Shown here piece by piece: positions 7,177 to 13,731 of a DNA stretch of 13,731 nt. Under the pieces are notes generated by a model. The model worked only from the letters and a program-made list of their open reading frames with translations. It searched no databases and was not told the origin of the DNA. Origin of the DNA: DASVLX01 sp036384655. GTDB lineage: Bacteria > Actinomycetota > Actinomycetes > Mycobacteriales > Pseudonocardiaceae. Position numbers and translations under genes: made by a program. How positions within the stretch are numbered: position 1 is the stretch's first letter; each line of letters begins with the position of its first letter. The stretch covers positions 1 through 13,731 of the forward strand of contig DASVLX010000168.1 of NCBI GenBank assembly GCA_036384655.1, given 5' to 3'.

Positions 7177-8232
7177 TTACCAGGACTCGGGTGGCTCCAC
7201 GAAGGATTCGCCAAGATCGCTGACCAGTTTGAGAGCTCGTCGCGCCCAGGCGGTCGTGGCACCGGCCAGACCGCAGCAGGGCGTAGGCACCGCCGCCTCG
7301 GCCAGTTTGGTGCGCGCGAACCCCAACCTGTCCACCAGTTTCAGCGCCGGATCCGCGGCGGCGCGCAGCGTCAGCGGATTGGCCGGATCAACGCCCGGTA
7401 CCAGGCCAAGGAAGAACGTCAGCCCGTCCTGCCATGCCTCGCCGAGCTCGTCCCACACCGCCACAGGCGTGTCGTCCCGCAGCAGCGTCGCGTCGAAGGA
7501 CACCGCGTCCGCGCCGGCCTGCCGTAGCAGCCCGATCGGCGGACGGTTCGCGCAGCAGTGCACGATCACCGGCTGTCCGGTCGCCTTCCGTGCCGCGCTG
7601 ATCACGGTGTCGAGGGTGGCGCGGGCATCCGGTTCGGGCACCGCCGAGACCCTGCCGAAACCGGACGGCGTGGGCAGCGAGCCGGCCAGCACCGCGGGCA
7701 GGGTCGGCTCGTCCAACTGCACCACCACCGGCGCGCCGACCCGCGCGGCGACCTCGGCGACATGCGCCGCCAGGCCCTCGCTCAGTGACTCGGTGAACTC
7801 GCGCAGCGCGCCGGAGTCGGTGAGCGCTCGGTGGCCGTTGGCCAACTCGATCTCGGCGGTCAACGTCCACGGCCCGACCACCTGCACCTTGACCGCGGCC
7901 GGTTTCGCGCCGGTGCCGTCGGCGGTCTCCTGCAGCGCGTCCAGGTCGCGGCGCATCAGGTCCACGGCCCGCCGGTGGTCGTGGCCGGGTCGCGCGGTGA
8001 CCCGGTAGGCCGACGGCACGACCTCCACGGCCAGGTCGACCAGCAGGCCGCCGGTCCGGCCGATCATGTCCGCGCCCACTCCCCGGGCCGGCAGCTCGGG
8101 CAGATGCGGCAGGCTCGACAGCTCGCCGAACACGATCCGGCAGGCCTCCGTCGGGTCGACGCCGGGCATCGACCCGACGGCCGTCGCCACCCCGGTCGGC
8201 CAGGCGGGCCGGGTGGTCTCGTCGGTGGTCAT
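7177..8232 (-). CDS. Single-barrel MetE-like (UROD/cobalamin-independent methionine synthase) protein, Rv3015c type
   Basis: A protein of about 351 residues in the fold superfamily of cobalamin-independent methionine synthase and uroporphyrinogen decarboxylase. It resembles the C-terminal catalytic barrel of MetE alone; the N-terminal barrel is absent. Visible motifs (numbered from the upstream GTG at 8274) are TAVGSMPG (31-38), VVQLDEPTLP (184-193), like MetE QxDEPAL, IVHCCANRP (237-245), like the zinc-ligand H-x-C, and PCCGLAG (332-338), like the distal zinc Cys. The position of the third MetE zinc ligand, Glu, appears to be Asp (SFDATLL, 259-265). A zinc-dependent methyl- or alkyl-thiol transferase is plausible; the substrate is unknown. 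Starts are ambiguous: ATG 8232 is chosen because homology begins near PAWPTG, while ATG 8244, GTG 8256 (with a GGGAGA upstream) and GTG 8274 are in frame. In M. tuberculosis the homolog lies next to ligA. Confidence 0.85.
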   Translation of the reverse strand: MTTDETTRPAWPTGVATAVGSMPGVDPTEACRIVFGELSSLPHLPELPARGVGADMIGRTGGLLVDLAVEVVPSAYRVTARPGHDHRRAVDLMRRDLDALQETADGTGAKPAAVKVQVVGPWTLTAEIELANGHRALTDSGALREFTESLSEGLAAHVAEVAARVGAPVVVQLDEPTLPAVLAGSLPTPSGFGRVSAVPEPDARATLDTVISAARKATGQPVIVHCCANRPPIGLLRQAGADAVSFDATLLRDDTPVAVWDELGEAWQDGLTFFLGLVPGVDPANPLTLRAAADPALKLVDRLGFARTKLAEAAVPTPCCGLAGATTAWARRALKLVSDLGESFVEPPESW

Positions 8233-8309
8233 GTCAGCGCTCATCTCACTGGCCACGTTCTGGTGTTCTCCCACGGTTCGTCAGTGTGGTCGGTCTGTCG
8301 ATGCGGCGC

Positions 8310-9188
8310 TCAGAGGTCGGCGCGCACGCTGGACAGCAGCTGGCGGCTGCGGTCCGCGCTCTCGGCGTCCACCGCGAGCCGGTCCAGTGCCCTGGTGTAG
8401 GCCTCGATCTCGTCCGGTTTGTCCAGGTAGAGCGCGCCGGACAGGTGCTCGATGTAGGCGATGTTCGGTAGCTGCGGTTCCGCGAAACGCAGCAGGGTGA
8501 ACGCGCCCTCGGCGGCGTAGCCACTCATCTCGTAGGGCACCACCTGCAGCGTGACATTCGGCAGATCGGCCACTTCGAGCAGGTGATCGATCTGCGCGCG
8601 CAACGCCGGGCGGCCACCGATCGGCCGGTGCAACACCGACTCGTCGATCACCGCCCAGAGCCTGGGTGGCTGGGCGCCGGTCAGCACCTCCTGCCGGTGC
8701 AGGCGCAGCGCGACCCGGCGCTGCACCTCGTCGTTGATGTTCTCCGTCCGGCCGTGGCAGGCGACGGCGCGCGCGTAGTCCTCGGTCTGCAGCAGGCCGG
8801 GCACGAACTGCGGCTCGTAGGTCTGGATTCGGCTGGCCGCCTCCTCCAGGCCGACGTAGTCCTCGAACCACTTCGGCATCAGGTCGGTGTAGCGGTGCCA
8901 CCAGCCGGGCTGGTTGGACTGCTTGACCATGGCCAGGAACTGCTCGCGTTCCTGCCCGTCCAGCACGCCGTAGAGGGTGAGCAGGTCCGCGATGTCGCGT
9001 TCCTTGAACCCCACCCGTCCCAGTTCCAGCCGGCTGATCTTCGACTCGGAGCCCCGGATGTGGTAACCGGCGTCGGCGCGGCTGATGTCGGCGCGCTCAC
9101 GTAGCTTGCGCAACTGGCCGCCGAGGATCATGCGTCGCACGGTGGGGCCGGTATCGTGATCATCGCTCCGGGAACCCGCCGTGGTCAT
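8310..9188 (-). CDS. XRE-family transcriptional regulator with DUF5753 domain
   Basis: A 292-residue regulator of the large actinomycete family with an N-terminal helix-turn-helix and C-terminal DUF5753 (Scr1-type, sometimes annotated as antitoxin-like). The HTH covers about 22-62: LGGQLRKLRERADIS, then ISRLELGRVGFKERDIADL. The DUF5753 signature follows in order: WFEDYVGLEEAAS, YEPQFVPGLLQTEDYAR, RRVALRLHRQEVL, LWAVIDESVLHRPIGG, LQVVPY and GALYLDK. GGGAGGG sits 8 bases before the ATG at 9188; a GTG one codon upstream (9191) is possible. Members normally neighbour a small DUF397 protein, often 60-100 residues; I find none within the window. The gene lies between mnmA and the MetE-like gene, with 35-77 bases to the latter depending on its start, so they may share a transcript. 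Targets cannot be read from the sequence; some relatives act in differentiation or antibiotic control. Confidence 0.92.
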   Translation of the reverse strand: MTTAGSRSDDHDTGPTVRRMILGGQLRKLRERADISRADAGYHIRGSESKISRLELGRVGFKERDIADLLTLYGVLDGQEREQFLAMVKQSNQPGWWHRYTDLMPKWFEDYVGLEEAASRIQTYEPQFVPGLLQTEDYARAVACHGRTENINDEVQRRVALRLHRQEVLTGAQPPRLWAVIDESVLHRPIGGRPALRAQIDHLLEVADLPNVTLQVVPYEMSGYAAEGAFTLLRFAEPQLPNIAYIEHLSGALYLDKPDEIEAYTRALDRLAVDAESADRSRQLLSSVRADL

Positions 9189-9271
9189 CACCGAAACCCT
9201 CCCACCCTATCCGGTTACGATCGCCGGTCTGATGGTAGCCGAACGGGCAGATCACTACTGACCGCGCACGG

Positions 9272-9307
9272 CCCTGTACGCCATCAGGGTGGTCGACCGG
9301 GGCGGTC
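9272..9307 (-). terminator. Two small hairpins after mnmA, possible weak terminator
   Basis: In the 144-base gap between mnmA and the regulator gene, reading the minus strand, GACCG-ccc-CGGTC (9307-9295) is followed by CCCTG-8 bases-CAGGG (9289-9272). Both stems are only 5 base pairs and no U-run follows. They lie 26-60 bases past the mnmA stop. The rest of this gap holds the regulator's ribosome binding site and no clear promoter. Confidence 0.3.
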
Positions 9308-9332
9308 TCCCCTGGGTAGTCGGTTGCCGAAC

Positions 9333-10424
9333 TTAGTGGGTGGTCGCGATGGTGGCGCTGCCCAGCACGAGGTCCCCGGCCGCCGCGTCCGGCCGGTACA
9401 GCACGGCGGTCTGACCTGGGGCGACGCCGTGCAGCTCGGCGCGCAGCCGGATGGCCACCGTGTCCCCGACAACCTCCGCGACAGCGTCGGCGGTGCCGCC
9501 GTGCGCGCGCACCTGCACCACGCATTCGGTCAGGCCGTCGAGTGCCACGCCGGACGGCCACACCGGCCGTACGGCGGTGATCTCGCGCACCGCCAGCCGC
9601 TGGGCACTGCCCACCCGAACGGTTCCACTCACCGGCTCGATCGCGAGCACATAGCGCGGCCGGCCGTCCGGCGCCGGGGCGCCGATCCCCAGTCCCTTCC
9701 GCTGTCCCACCGTGAAACCGTGCACGCCGTCATGCTCGCCGAGGACCTCACCGGTCTCGTCGTCCACCAGCACGCCGGGCCGGGCGCCCAGCCGCGCGGT
9801 GAGCCAGGCGTGGGTGTCACCGTCGGGGATGAAGCAGATGTCGTGGCTGTCCGGCTTGTCCGCGACCGTCAGGCCGCGCTCCGCCGCCTCCGCCCGCACC
9901 GCGGTCTTGTGGGAGTCGCCGAGCGGGAACATGGAGTGCCGCAACTGATCCGGGTAAAGCGAGGCGAGCACATAGGACTGATCCTTGCCGTCGTCGGCAC
10001 TGCGCCGCAGTTCCACTCTGCCATCCACAATGGACAGCCTGGCGTAGTGGCCGGTGCACACCGCGTCGAAGCCGAGCGCCACGGCACGATCGAGAAGGGC
10101 GGCGAACTTGATCCGCTCATTGCACCGCACACAGGGGTTCGGGGTCCGGCCGGCGGCGTACTCGGCGACGAAGTCCTCGATCACGTCCTCGGTGAACCGC
10201 TCGGCGAAATCCCAGACATAGAACGGGATACCGAGCACGTCGGCGGCCCGCCGGGCGTCCCGGGAGTCCTCCAGCGTGCAGCAACCCCGCGCGCCGGTGC
10301 GCAGTGTGCCCGGCTTCGCGGACAGCGCCATGTGCACGCCGACCACGTCATGCCCGGCCGCGACCGCGCGCGCGGCCGCCACGGCGGAGTCCACTCCGCC
10401 GCTCATCGCCGCCAGAACACGCAT
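9333..10424 (-). CDS. mnmA: tRNA-specific 2-thiouridylase MnmA
   Basis: Adenylates uridine 34 of Lys, Glu and Gln tRNAs and replaces its 2-oxygen with sulfur from a protein persulfide. The 363-residue protein begins MRVLAAMSGGVDSAVAA, with the PP-loop ATP-binding motif SGGVDS at about 8-13. NPCVRCNERIKF (about 96-107) carries the first active-site Cys in the CNxxIKF context. CTGHYAR and DQSYVL follow, and SHDICFIPDGD holds the second, persulfide-carrying Cys (about residue 197). The C-terminal half includes GFTVGQRKGLGIG and a beta-barrel ending GQTAVLYRPD. The ATG at 10424 matches the family start; a TTG three codons earlier (10433) is also open. It follows iscS by 66 bases on the same strand, fitting a sulfur donor-acceptor pair. 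Confidence 0.97.
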   Translation of the reverse strand: MRVLAAMSGGVDSAVAAARAVAAGHDVVGVHMALSAKPGTLRTGARGCCTLEDSRDARRAADVLGIPFYVWDFAERFTEDVIEDFVAEYAAGRTPNPCVRCNERIKFAALLDRAVALGFDAVCTGHYARLSIVDGRVELRRSADDGKDQSYVLASLYPDQLRHSMFPLGDSHKTAVRAEAAERGLTVADKPDSHDICFIPDGDTHAWLTARLGARPGVLVDDETGEVLGEHDGVHGFTVGQRKGLGIGAPAPDGRPRYVLAIEPVSGTVRVGSAQRLAVREITAVRPVWPSGVALDGLTECVVQVRAHGGTADAVAEVVGDTVAIRLRAELHGVAPGQTAVLYRPDAAAGDLVLGSATIATTH

Positions 10425-10490
10425 TCCCGCCAACTCGCCATCTGTATTGGACCTGGATCCGGGTGAATCCCACTTTTTGTCGATCTCGGC

Positions 10491-11723
10491 CTAACCGTTG
10501 ACCGCCGATTCGGCCTCGCGCGCCGACCGGCGCATCCCGGCCAGGCCGGCGCTCCGCGCCCGCGTCACGACCGGGCCGATCGCCGCCGCGACCGCCTCGA
10601 CATCGGCCCGGGCGGACGAATGTCCCAGACTGAACCGCAGTGAGCAGCGCGCCGCCTTCGGATCCGCGCCCATCGCCAGCAACACATGACTGGGCTGTGC
10701 CACCCCGGCCGTGCAGGCCGATCCGGTGGAGCACTCGATCCCGTTGGCGTCCAACAACATCAGCATGCTGTCGCCCTCACAGCCGGGGAAGGTCAGATGC
10801 GCGTTGCCGGGCAGCCGGGACGGTCCGCCGTCGATCGTCGACGTGCCGGGATCGCCGTTGTAGATCACGTCCGGCACGACCGCGCGCACCGACTCGACCA
10901 GCTCGTCGCGCAGCGCCGCGACCTCGCCGGCATGCCGTGGCTGGGCGTCCACCGACACCCGCACCGCGGCGGCCAACGACACGATCGCCGGCACATCCAG
11001 GGTGCCGGACCGCAGCTCCCGCTCCTGCCCGCCACCGTGCAGCACCGGCTTGCAGGGCACGTCACGGCCCAGCAGCAGCACGCCGACCCCGTACGGGCCA
11101 CCGATCTTGTGGCCGGTCATGGTCAGCGCCCGCACGCCGCTGGCCGCGAAGTTCACCGGCACCGCGCCGACCGCCTGCACGGCGTCGGTGTGGAACGGAA
11201 TGCCGTGCTCGGCGCAGGTCTGCGCGAGTTCGCGCACCGGGTTGACGGTGCCGACCTCGTTGTTCGCCCACATCACGGTCGCCAGTGCCACCGACTCCGG
11301 GTCCTCGGCGATCGCCGCCCGCAGGGTGTCCTGGTGCACCCGGCCGAAGTCGTCCACCTCAAGCCAGGTGACCTCGGCGCCCTGGGACTCCGCCAGCCAC
11401 TCCACCGTGTCGAACACCGCGTGATGCTCGACGGCGGAGGCCAGGATGCGCCGGCGTTCCGGCCGCGCGGCCCGGCGCGCCCAGTAGATGCCCTTGACCG
11501 CCAGGTTGTCGCCCTCGGTGCCGCCGCCGGTGAAGATCACCTCGGATGGCCGGGCGCCCAGCGCGTCGGCGATGTCCTCGCGCGCCTCCTCGACAAGCTG
11601 ACGAACGTGCCGCCCGGAGGCGTGCAGCGCCGAGGCGTTGCCCACCAGGGGCAGCGCCCGGGTCATCGCGGCGATCGCCTCCGGCAGCATCGGAGTCGTG
11701 GCGGCGTGATCGAGGTAAACCAT
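10491..11723 (-). CDS. iscS: Cysteine desulfurase, IscS/NifS family
   Basis: PLP enzyme that turns L-cysteine into alanine and an enzyme-bound persulfide for thiolation and Fe-S assembly. The 410-residue protein starts at an ATG with MVYLDHAATTPM, typical of the family. Residues seen include His101 in VEHHAV, Asp180 and Gln183 in HTDAVQ, the PLP Schiff-base Lys206 in TGHKIGGPYG, and the catalytic Cys337 in STGSACTAG on the mobile loop. SLRFSLGHSS near the C-terminus is also typical. mnmA follows 66 bases downstream, and no iscU, iscA or other assembly gene is near, so tRNA thiolation is the probable main role; general Fe-S supply cannot be excluded. M. tuberculosis has the same pair (Rv3025c-Rv3024c). 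A possible -10 box TAATCT lies 9 bases before the start. Confidence 0.96.
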   Translation of the reverse strand: MVYLDHAATTPMLPEAIAAMTRALPLVGNASALHASGRHVRQLVEEAREDIADALGARPSEVIFTGGGTEGDNLAVKGIYWARRAARPERRRILASAVEHHAVFDTVEWLAESQGAEVTWLEVDDFGRVHQDTLRAAIAEDPESVALATVMWANNEVGTVNPVRELAQTCAEHGIPFHTDAVQAVGAVPVNFAASGVRALTMTGHKIGGPYGVGVLLLGRDVPCKPVLHGGGQERELRSGTLDVPAIVSLAAAVRVSVDAQPRHAGEVAALRDELVESVRAVVPDVIYNGDPGTSTIDGGPSRLPGNAHLTFPGCEGDSMLMLLDANGIECSTGSACTAGVAQPSHVLLAMGADPKAARCSLRFSLGHSSARADVEAVAAAIGPVVTRARSAGLAGMRRSAREAESAVNG

Positions 11724-11732
11724 CGCTCTACC

Positions 11733-11738
11733 AGATTA
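11733..11738 (-). promoter_or_regulatory. Possible -10 box of the iscS-mnmA unit
   Basis: TAATCT on the minus strand (fits TANNNT) ends 9 bases before the iscS ATG, giving a leader of only a base or two or a leaderless mRNA. No good -35 is seen. GGTAGAG just before the ATG is at best a weak ribosome binding site. A terminator-like hairpin directly upstream supports a fresh start of transcription here. Confidence 0.35.
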
Positions 11739-11749
11739 GTCGCTCGCGC

Positions 11750-11774
11750 GCCGTGACCGGGCCATCCGGACGGC
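11750..11774 (-). terminator. Terminator-like hairpin after the aldehyde dehydrogenase gene
   Basis: Starting 21 bases past the stop codon, the minus strand reads GCCGT CCGG, loop ATGGC, CCGG, a two-base TC bulge, then ACGGC. This forms a 9-pair GC-rich stem with one bulge. No U-run follows, which is usual for actinobacterial terminators. It separates the aldehyde dehydrogenase from iscS. Confidence 0.5.
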
Positions 11775-11795
11775 GTACCGACGGCGGGCGCGGCC

Positions 11796-13220
11796 TCACC
11801 GCTGGATGGACTTGATCTCGGTGAACTCCTCCAGCCCGAAACGGCCCAGCTCACGGCCGTTGCCGGACTGCCGGTAGCCACCGAAGGGTGCCAGTGGGTT
11901 GTACGCGCCGCCGTTGATGTCGACCTGCCCGGTGCGCAGCCGCCGCGCGACCGCGAGCGCGTCCCGCTGGTCCGCGCCGAATACCGCGCCGGCCAGGCCG
12001 TAGACCGTCGAGTTGGCGATCGCCACGGCCTCGTCCTCGTCGGCGTAGGGCAGCACCGACAGCACCGGCCCGAAGATCTCCTCCCGGGCGATCGTCATCT
12101 CGGGCCGCACGTTGGCGAAGATCGTCGGCCGCACGTAGTACCCACGGTCCAGGCCCGCCACCGGCTCCGGCCCGCCGAGCGCCAGCGTCGCGCCCTCCCG
12201 GATGCCCAGTTCGATGTAGCCGCGCACCCGGTCCCGTTGGGCGGCCGACACCATCGGGCCGATCCTGGTCGCCGGGTCGGTGGGGTCGCCGACGGTGTAC
12301 TTCGCGGCGGCTGCCACGGCGAGCGCCACGGCCTCGTCATGCCGGTCGGCCGGGACCAGCATCCTGGTCCACGCGCTGCAGGTCTGACCGCCGTTGATGA
12401 AGCAGTTGGCGAGGCCGATCTTGACCGCCTTGGTCAGGTCGGCGCCGGGCAGGATCACGTTCGCGGACTTGCCGCCGAGTTCCAGCGCGACCCGCTTCAC
12501 GGCGTCGGCGGCGACCACGGACACCCGCCGGCCGGCCCGGGTCGAGCCGGTGAACGACACCATGTCCACCCGGGGATGGCTGGCGATCGCCTCGCCGACC
12601 ACCGGCCCGGTGCCGTGCACGAGGTTGACCACCCCGTCCGGCACGCCGGCCTCCGCCAGCACGTCCAGCAGCAGGCCGGCGCTCAGCGGCGCGACCTCGC
12701 TGGGCTTGGCCACCAGGGTGTTGCCGGCGGCCAACGCGGGCACGATCTTGGCGACCAACTGGTGCAGCGGGTAGTTCCACGGCGTGATACAGCCAACGAC
12801 GCCGACGGGTTCTCGCAGCACCAGCGAGTTGCCGATCTCCTCGCTGAACGAGTAGCCGCCGTCGAGCAGGTCGGCGATGCCGGCCGACACCCGCACCGGC
12901 AGGCCCGCCTGCACGGTCCTGGCGAAGGTGATCGGCGAGCCCATCTCGGCGGTGATCGTCTCGGCTACCAGGTCGGACCGGGCGGCGAGGCCCTCCGAGA
13001 TCCGGCGAACCAGTTTGGCCCGTTCGGCGACCGGTGTGGCGGCCCATTCGGGGAACGCGGTCACCGCCGCCGAGACCGCGGCGTCGACCTCCGCCGCCGT
13101 GCCGGCCGGCACCGATCCGATGACCTCCTCGGTCGCCGGGTTGATGACCTCGATCCGTTCCGCAACGTCATCGATGCGTTGTCCGGCGATGACGTGACCG
13201 CAACGTTCGGCGACCGTCAT
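11796..13220 (-). CDS. NAD(P)-dependent aldehyde dehydrogenase family protein
   Basis: Oxidises an aldehyde to its acid with NAD(P)+. The substrate is not readable from the sequence. Counted from the ATG at 13220 the protein has 474 residues, the usual length. Motifs in order are TPWNYP (146-151) with Asn149, KPSE (172-175) for cofactor binding, FTGSTRAG (223-230), LELGGKSA with general-base Glu247, and GGQTCSA with nucleophile Cys281; EEIFGPVL and PFGGYRQSGNGRELG follow near the end. All catalytic residues are present. The ATG is chosen because GGAGGTG lies 4 bases upstream; the frame stays open further to 13256 without a better site. Hairpins on both sides suggest it is transcribed alone. 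Confidence 0.95.
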   Translation of the reverse strand: MTVAERCGHVIAGQRIDDVAERIEVINPATEEVIGSVPAGTAAEVDAAVSAAVTAFPEWAATPVAERAKLVRRISEGLAARSDLVAETITAEMGSPITFARTVQAGLPVRVSAGIADLLDGGYSFSEEIGNSLVLREPVGVVGCITPWNYPLHQLVAKIVPALAAGNTLVAKPSEVAPLSAGLLLDVLAEAGVPDGVVNLVHGTGPVVGEAIASHPRVDMVSFTGSTRAGRRVSVVAADAVKRVALELGGKSANVILPGADLTKAVKIGLANCFINGGQTCSAWTRMLVPADRHDEAVALAVAAAAKYTVGDPTDPATRIGPMVSAAQRDRVRGYIELGIREGATLALGGPEPVAGLDRGYYVRPTIFANVRPEMTIAREEIFGPVLSVLPYADEDEAVAIANSTVYGLAGAVFGADQRDALAVARRLRTGQVDINGGAYNPLAPFGGYRQSGNGRELGRFGLEEFTEIKSIQR

Positions 13221-13224
13221 TGGG

Positions 13225-13231
13225 CACCTCC
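13225..13231 (-). promoter_or_regulatory. Strong ribosome binding site of the aldehyde dehydrogenase gene
   Basis: GGAGGTG on the minus strand, 4 bases before the ATG at 13220, is a near-perfect match to the 16S rRNA tail. It is the clearest ribosome binding site in the right half of the window and decides the start against upstream in-frame codons. Confidence 0.8.
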
Positions 13232-13272
13232 GCGTCTGTTCACCGACCGGCTCCACCGATCGAGGCCCGCAT

Positions 13273-13300
13273 GCCGCCCCACGTTCTCACATGGGGCGGC
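13273..13300 (-). terminator. Terminator-like hairpin after the nitroreductase gene
   Basis: A perfect 9-base-pair stem, GCCGCCCCA paired with TGGGGCGGC, encloses a 10-base loop. It begins 18 bases past the stop codon of the minus-strand nitroreductase gene and lies 52 bases before the aldehyde dehydrogenase start. There is no U-run, but the length and GC content of the stem fit an actinobacterial terminator. Being symmetric it could also be a regulator site. Confidence 0.6.
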
Positions 13301-13318
13301 CCGACGCCACCAACGGAT

Positions 13319-13731
13319 TCAGGAGAATTCGGGCTCTTCGGTACGGGTTCGCTTGAGCTCGAAGAAATGCGGATAACCGGCGAGCAGCCGGGCACCGTCG
13401 AAGATGCGTCCGGCGTCCTCACCGCGCGGAATCCGGGACAGCACGGGGCCGAAGAACGCGATGCCGTCGACGTGGATGATCGGGGTGCCGACGTCCATCC
13501 CGACCGGGTCGATGCCGGCGTGATGGCTGGCCTTCAGTTCCTCGTCGTATTCGGTGGAATCGGCCGCCGCGGCCAGTTCGGCCGGTAGCCCGAGTTCGTC
13601 CAGCGCGGCCGCGATGACCGCCGTGAAGTCCTTGTTCTTCTCGTTGTGGATGCGGGTACCCATGGCCGTGTACAGCGGGGCGAGCACCTTCTCGCCGTGC
13701 TGTTTGGCGGCCGCGATGCACACCCGCACCG
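13319..13731 (-). CDS. Mycothiol-dependent nitroreductase, Rv2466c/DsbA-like (C-terminal part only)
   Basis: The gene runs off the right edge; about 137 C-terminal residues are inside. The order VRVCIAAAKQHGEKVL, PLYTAMGTRIHN, LGLPAELAAAA, SHHAGIDPVG, VGTPIIHVDG, AFFGPVLSRIPRGE and YPHFFELKRTRTEEP closely follows M. tuberculosis Rv2466c as I remember it, a DsbA-fold oxidoreductase that uses mycothiol and can reduce nitro-compounds. VGTPIIHVDG holds the cis-Pro loop typical of thioredoxin-like folds. The CPWC active site would lie in the missing N-terminal part. The first in-window GTG (13729) is not a real start, since VRV continues a conserved stretch. In M. tuberculosis this gene is followed by rpiB and nei1; here an aldehyde dehydrogenase follows and those genes lie about 9 kb away. 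Confidence 0.9.
   Translation of the reverse strand, partial: VRVCIAAAKQHGEKVLAPLYTAMGTRIHNEKNKDFTAVIAAALDELGLPAELAAAADSTEYDEELKASHHAGIDPVGMDVGTPIIHVDGIAFFGPVLSRIPRGEDAGRIFDGARLLAGYPHFFELKRTRTEEPEFS

Noticed and set aside
6203..8008. Plus-strand open frame of 601 codons across three minus-strand genes
   Set aside because: It spans two gene boundaries of convincing genes on the other strand and changes composition abruptly partway, so it is a chance open frame.
9156..10466. Plus-strand open frame opposite mnmA
   Set aside because: It is antisense to a complete MnmA with PP-loop and both active-site Cys. No motif is seen in the plus-strand product.
10425..10490. Near-palindrome around GGATCC between iscS and mnmA as an operator or terminator
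   Set aside because: The arms are short with mismatches, and the A-run lies on the wrong side for a minus-strand terminator. The gap is better read as plain intergenic spacing in one operon.
13221..13256. N-terminal extension of the aldehyde dehydrogenase to 13256
   Set aside because: The GGAGGTG ribosome binding site lies inside the extension and points to the ATG at 13220. The extra 12 residues have no family counterpart.
12237..13376. Plus-strand open frame opposite the aldehyde dehydrogenase
   Set aside because: It is antisense to a complete enzyme and runs through the hairpin and into the nitroreductase gene. The product is His/Arg/Gly-rich low complexity.
1..13731. CRISPR arrays, tRNA or rRNA genes, insertion sequences, phage genes
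   Set aside because: I see no regularly spaced repeats, no cloverleaf-like or rRNA sequence in the short gaps, and no transposase, integrase or terminal inverted repeats.

Overview
The window is high-GC DNA from an actinobacterium, most likely of the order Pseudonocardiales (Amycolatopsis and relatives) or close to it. This rests on codon use with G or C in nearly every third position, a ribose-5-phosphate isomerase B of the mycobacterial Glu type, a homolog of the mycothiol-dependent nitroreductase Rv2466c, and a DUF5753-type XRE regulator. Genus-level placement is an inference. Genes are tightly packed: eleven of the twelve lie on the minus strand, and no stretch over 300 bases lacks a gene.

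Left end (1-2760): an unrecognised 189-residue protein on the plus strand meets, tail to tail, a 706-residue STAND/NB-ARC-like protein with C-terminal TPR-like helices on the minus strand. Their stop codons interlock in one CTAG. The STAND protein has lost both the Walker A lysine and the Walker B acidic residue, so it looks like a pseudo-NTPase. It has its own recognisable promoter and a strong ribosome binding site. This is the accessory-looking part of the window.

Middle (2757-8232, read right to left): a MetE-like single-barrel protein, a 264-residue protein of unknown function, NAD-dependent DNA ligase LigA, ribose-5-phosphate isomerase RpiB and a Nei1-type DNA glycosylase. They are almost gapless (2 bp, about 25-55 bp, a few bases to 35 bp, 1-bp overlap) and could be one transcript. 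Two members are DNA repair or replication enzymes.

Right (8310-11723): a DUF5753 XRE regulator sits between the MetE-like gene and an iscS-mnmA pair. The cysteine desulfurase supplies persulfide sulfur and MnmA puts it on uridine 34 of tRNA.

Right end (11796-13731): an aldehyde dehydrogenase gene is bounded on both sides by terminator-like hairpins, with the C-terminal part of an Rv2466c-type DsbA-fold nitroreductase at the edge.

Compared with Mycobacterium tuberculosis from memory, the window merges two separate loci. Rv2464c-Rv2465c-Rv2466c (nei1, rpiB, nitroreductase) are adjacent there. Here they are split by a block equivalent to Rv3014c/Rv3015c and Rv3024c/Rv3025c (ligA, MetE-like, mnmA, iscS) plus the aldehyde dehydrogenase. 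The most unusual single item is the degenerate STAND protein.
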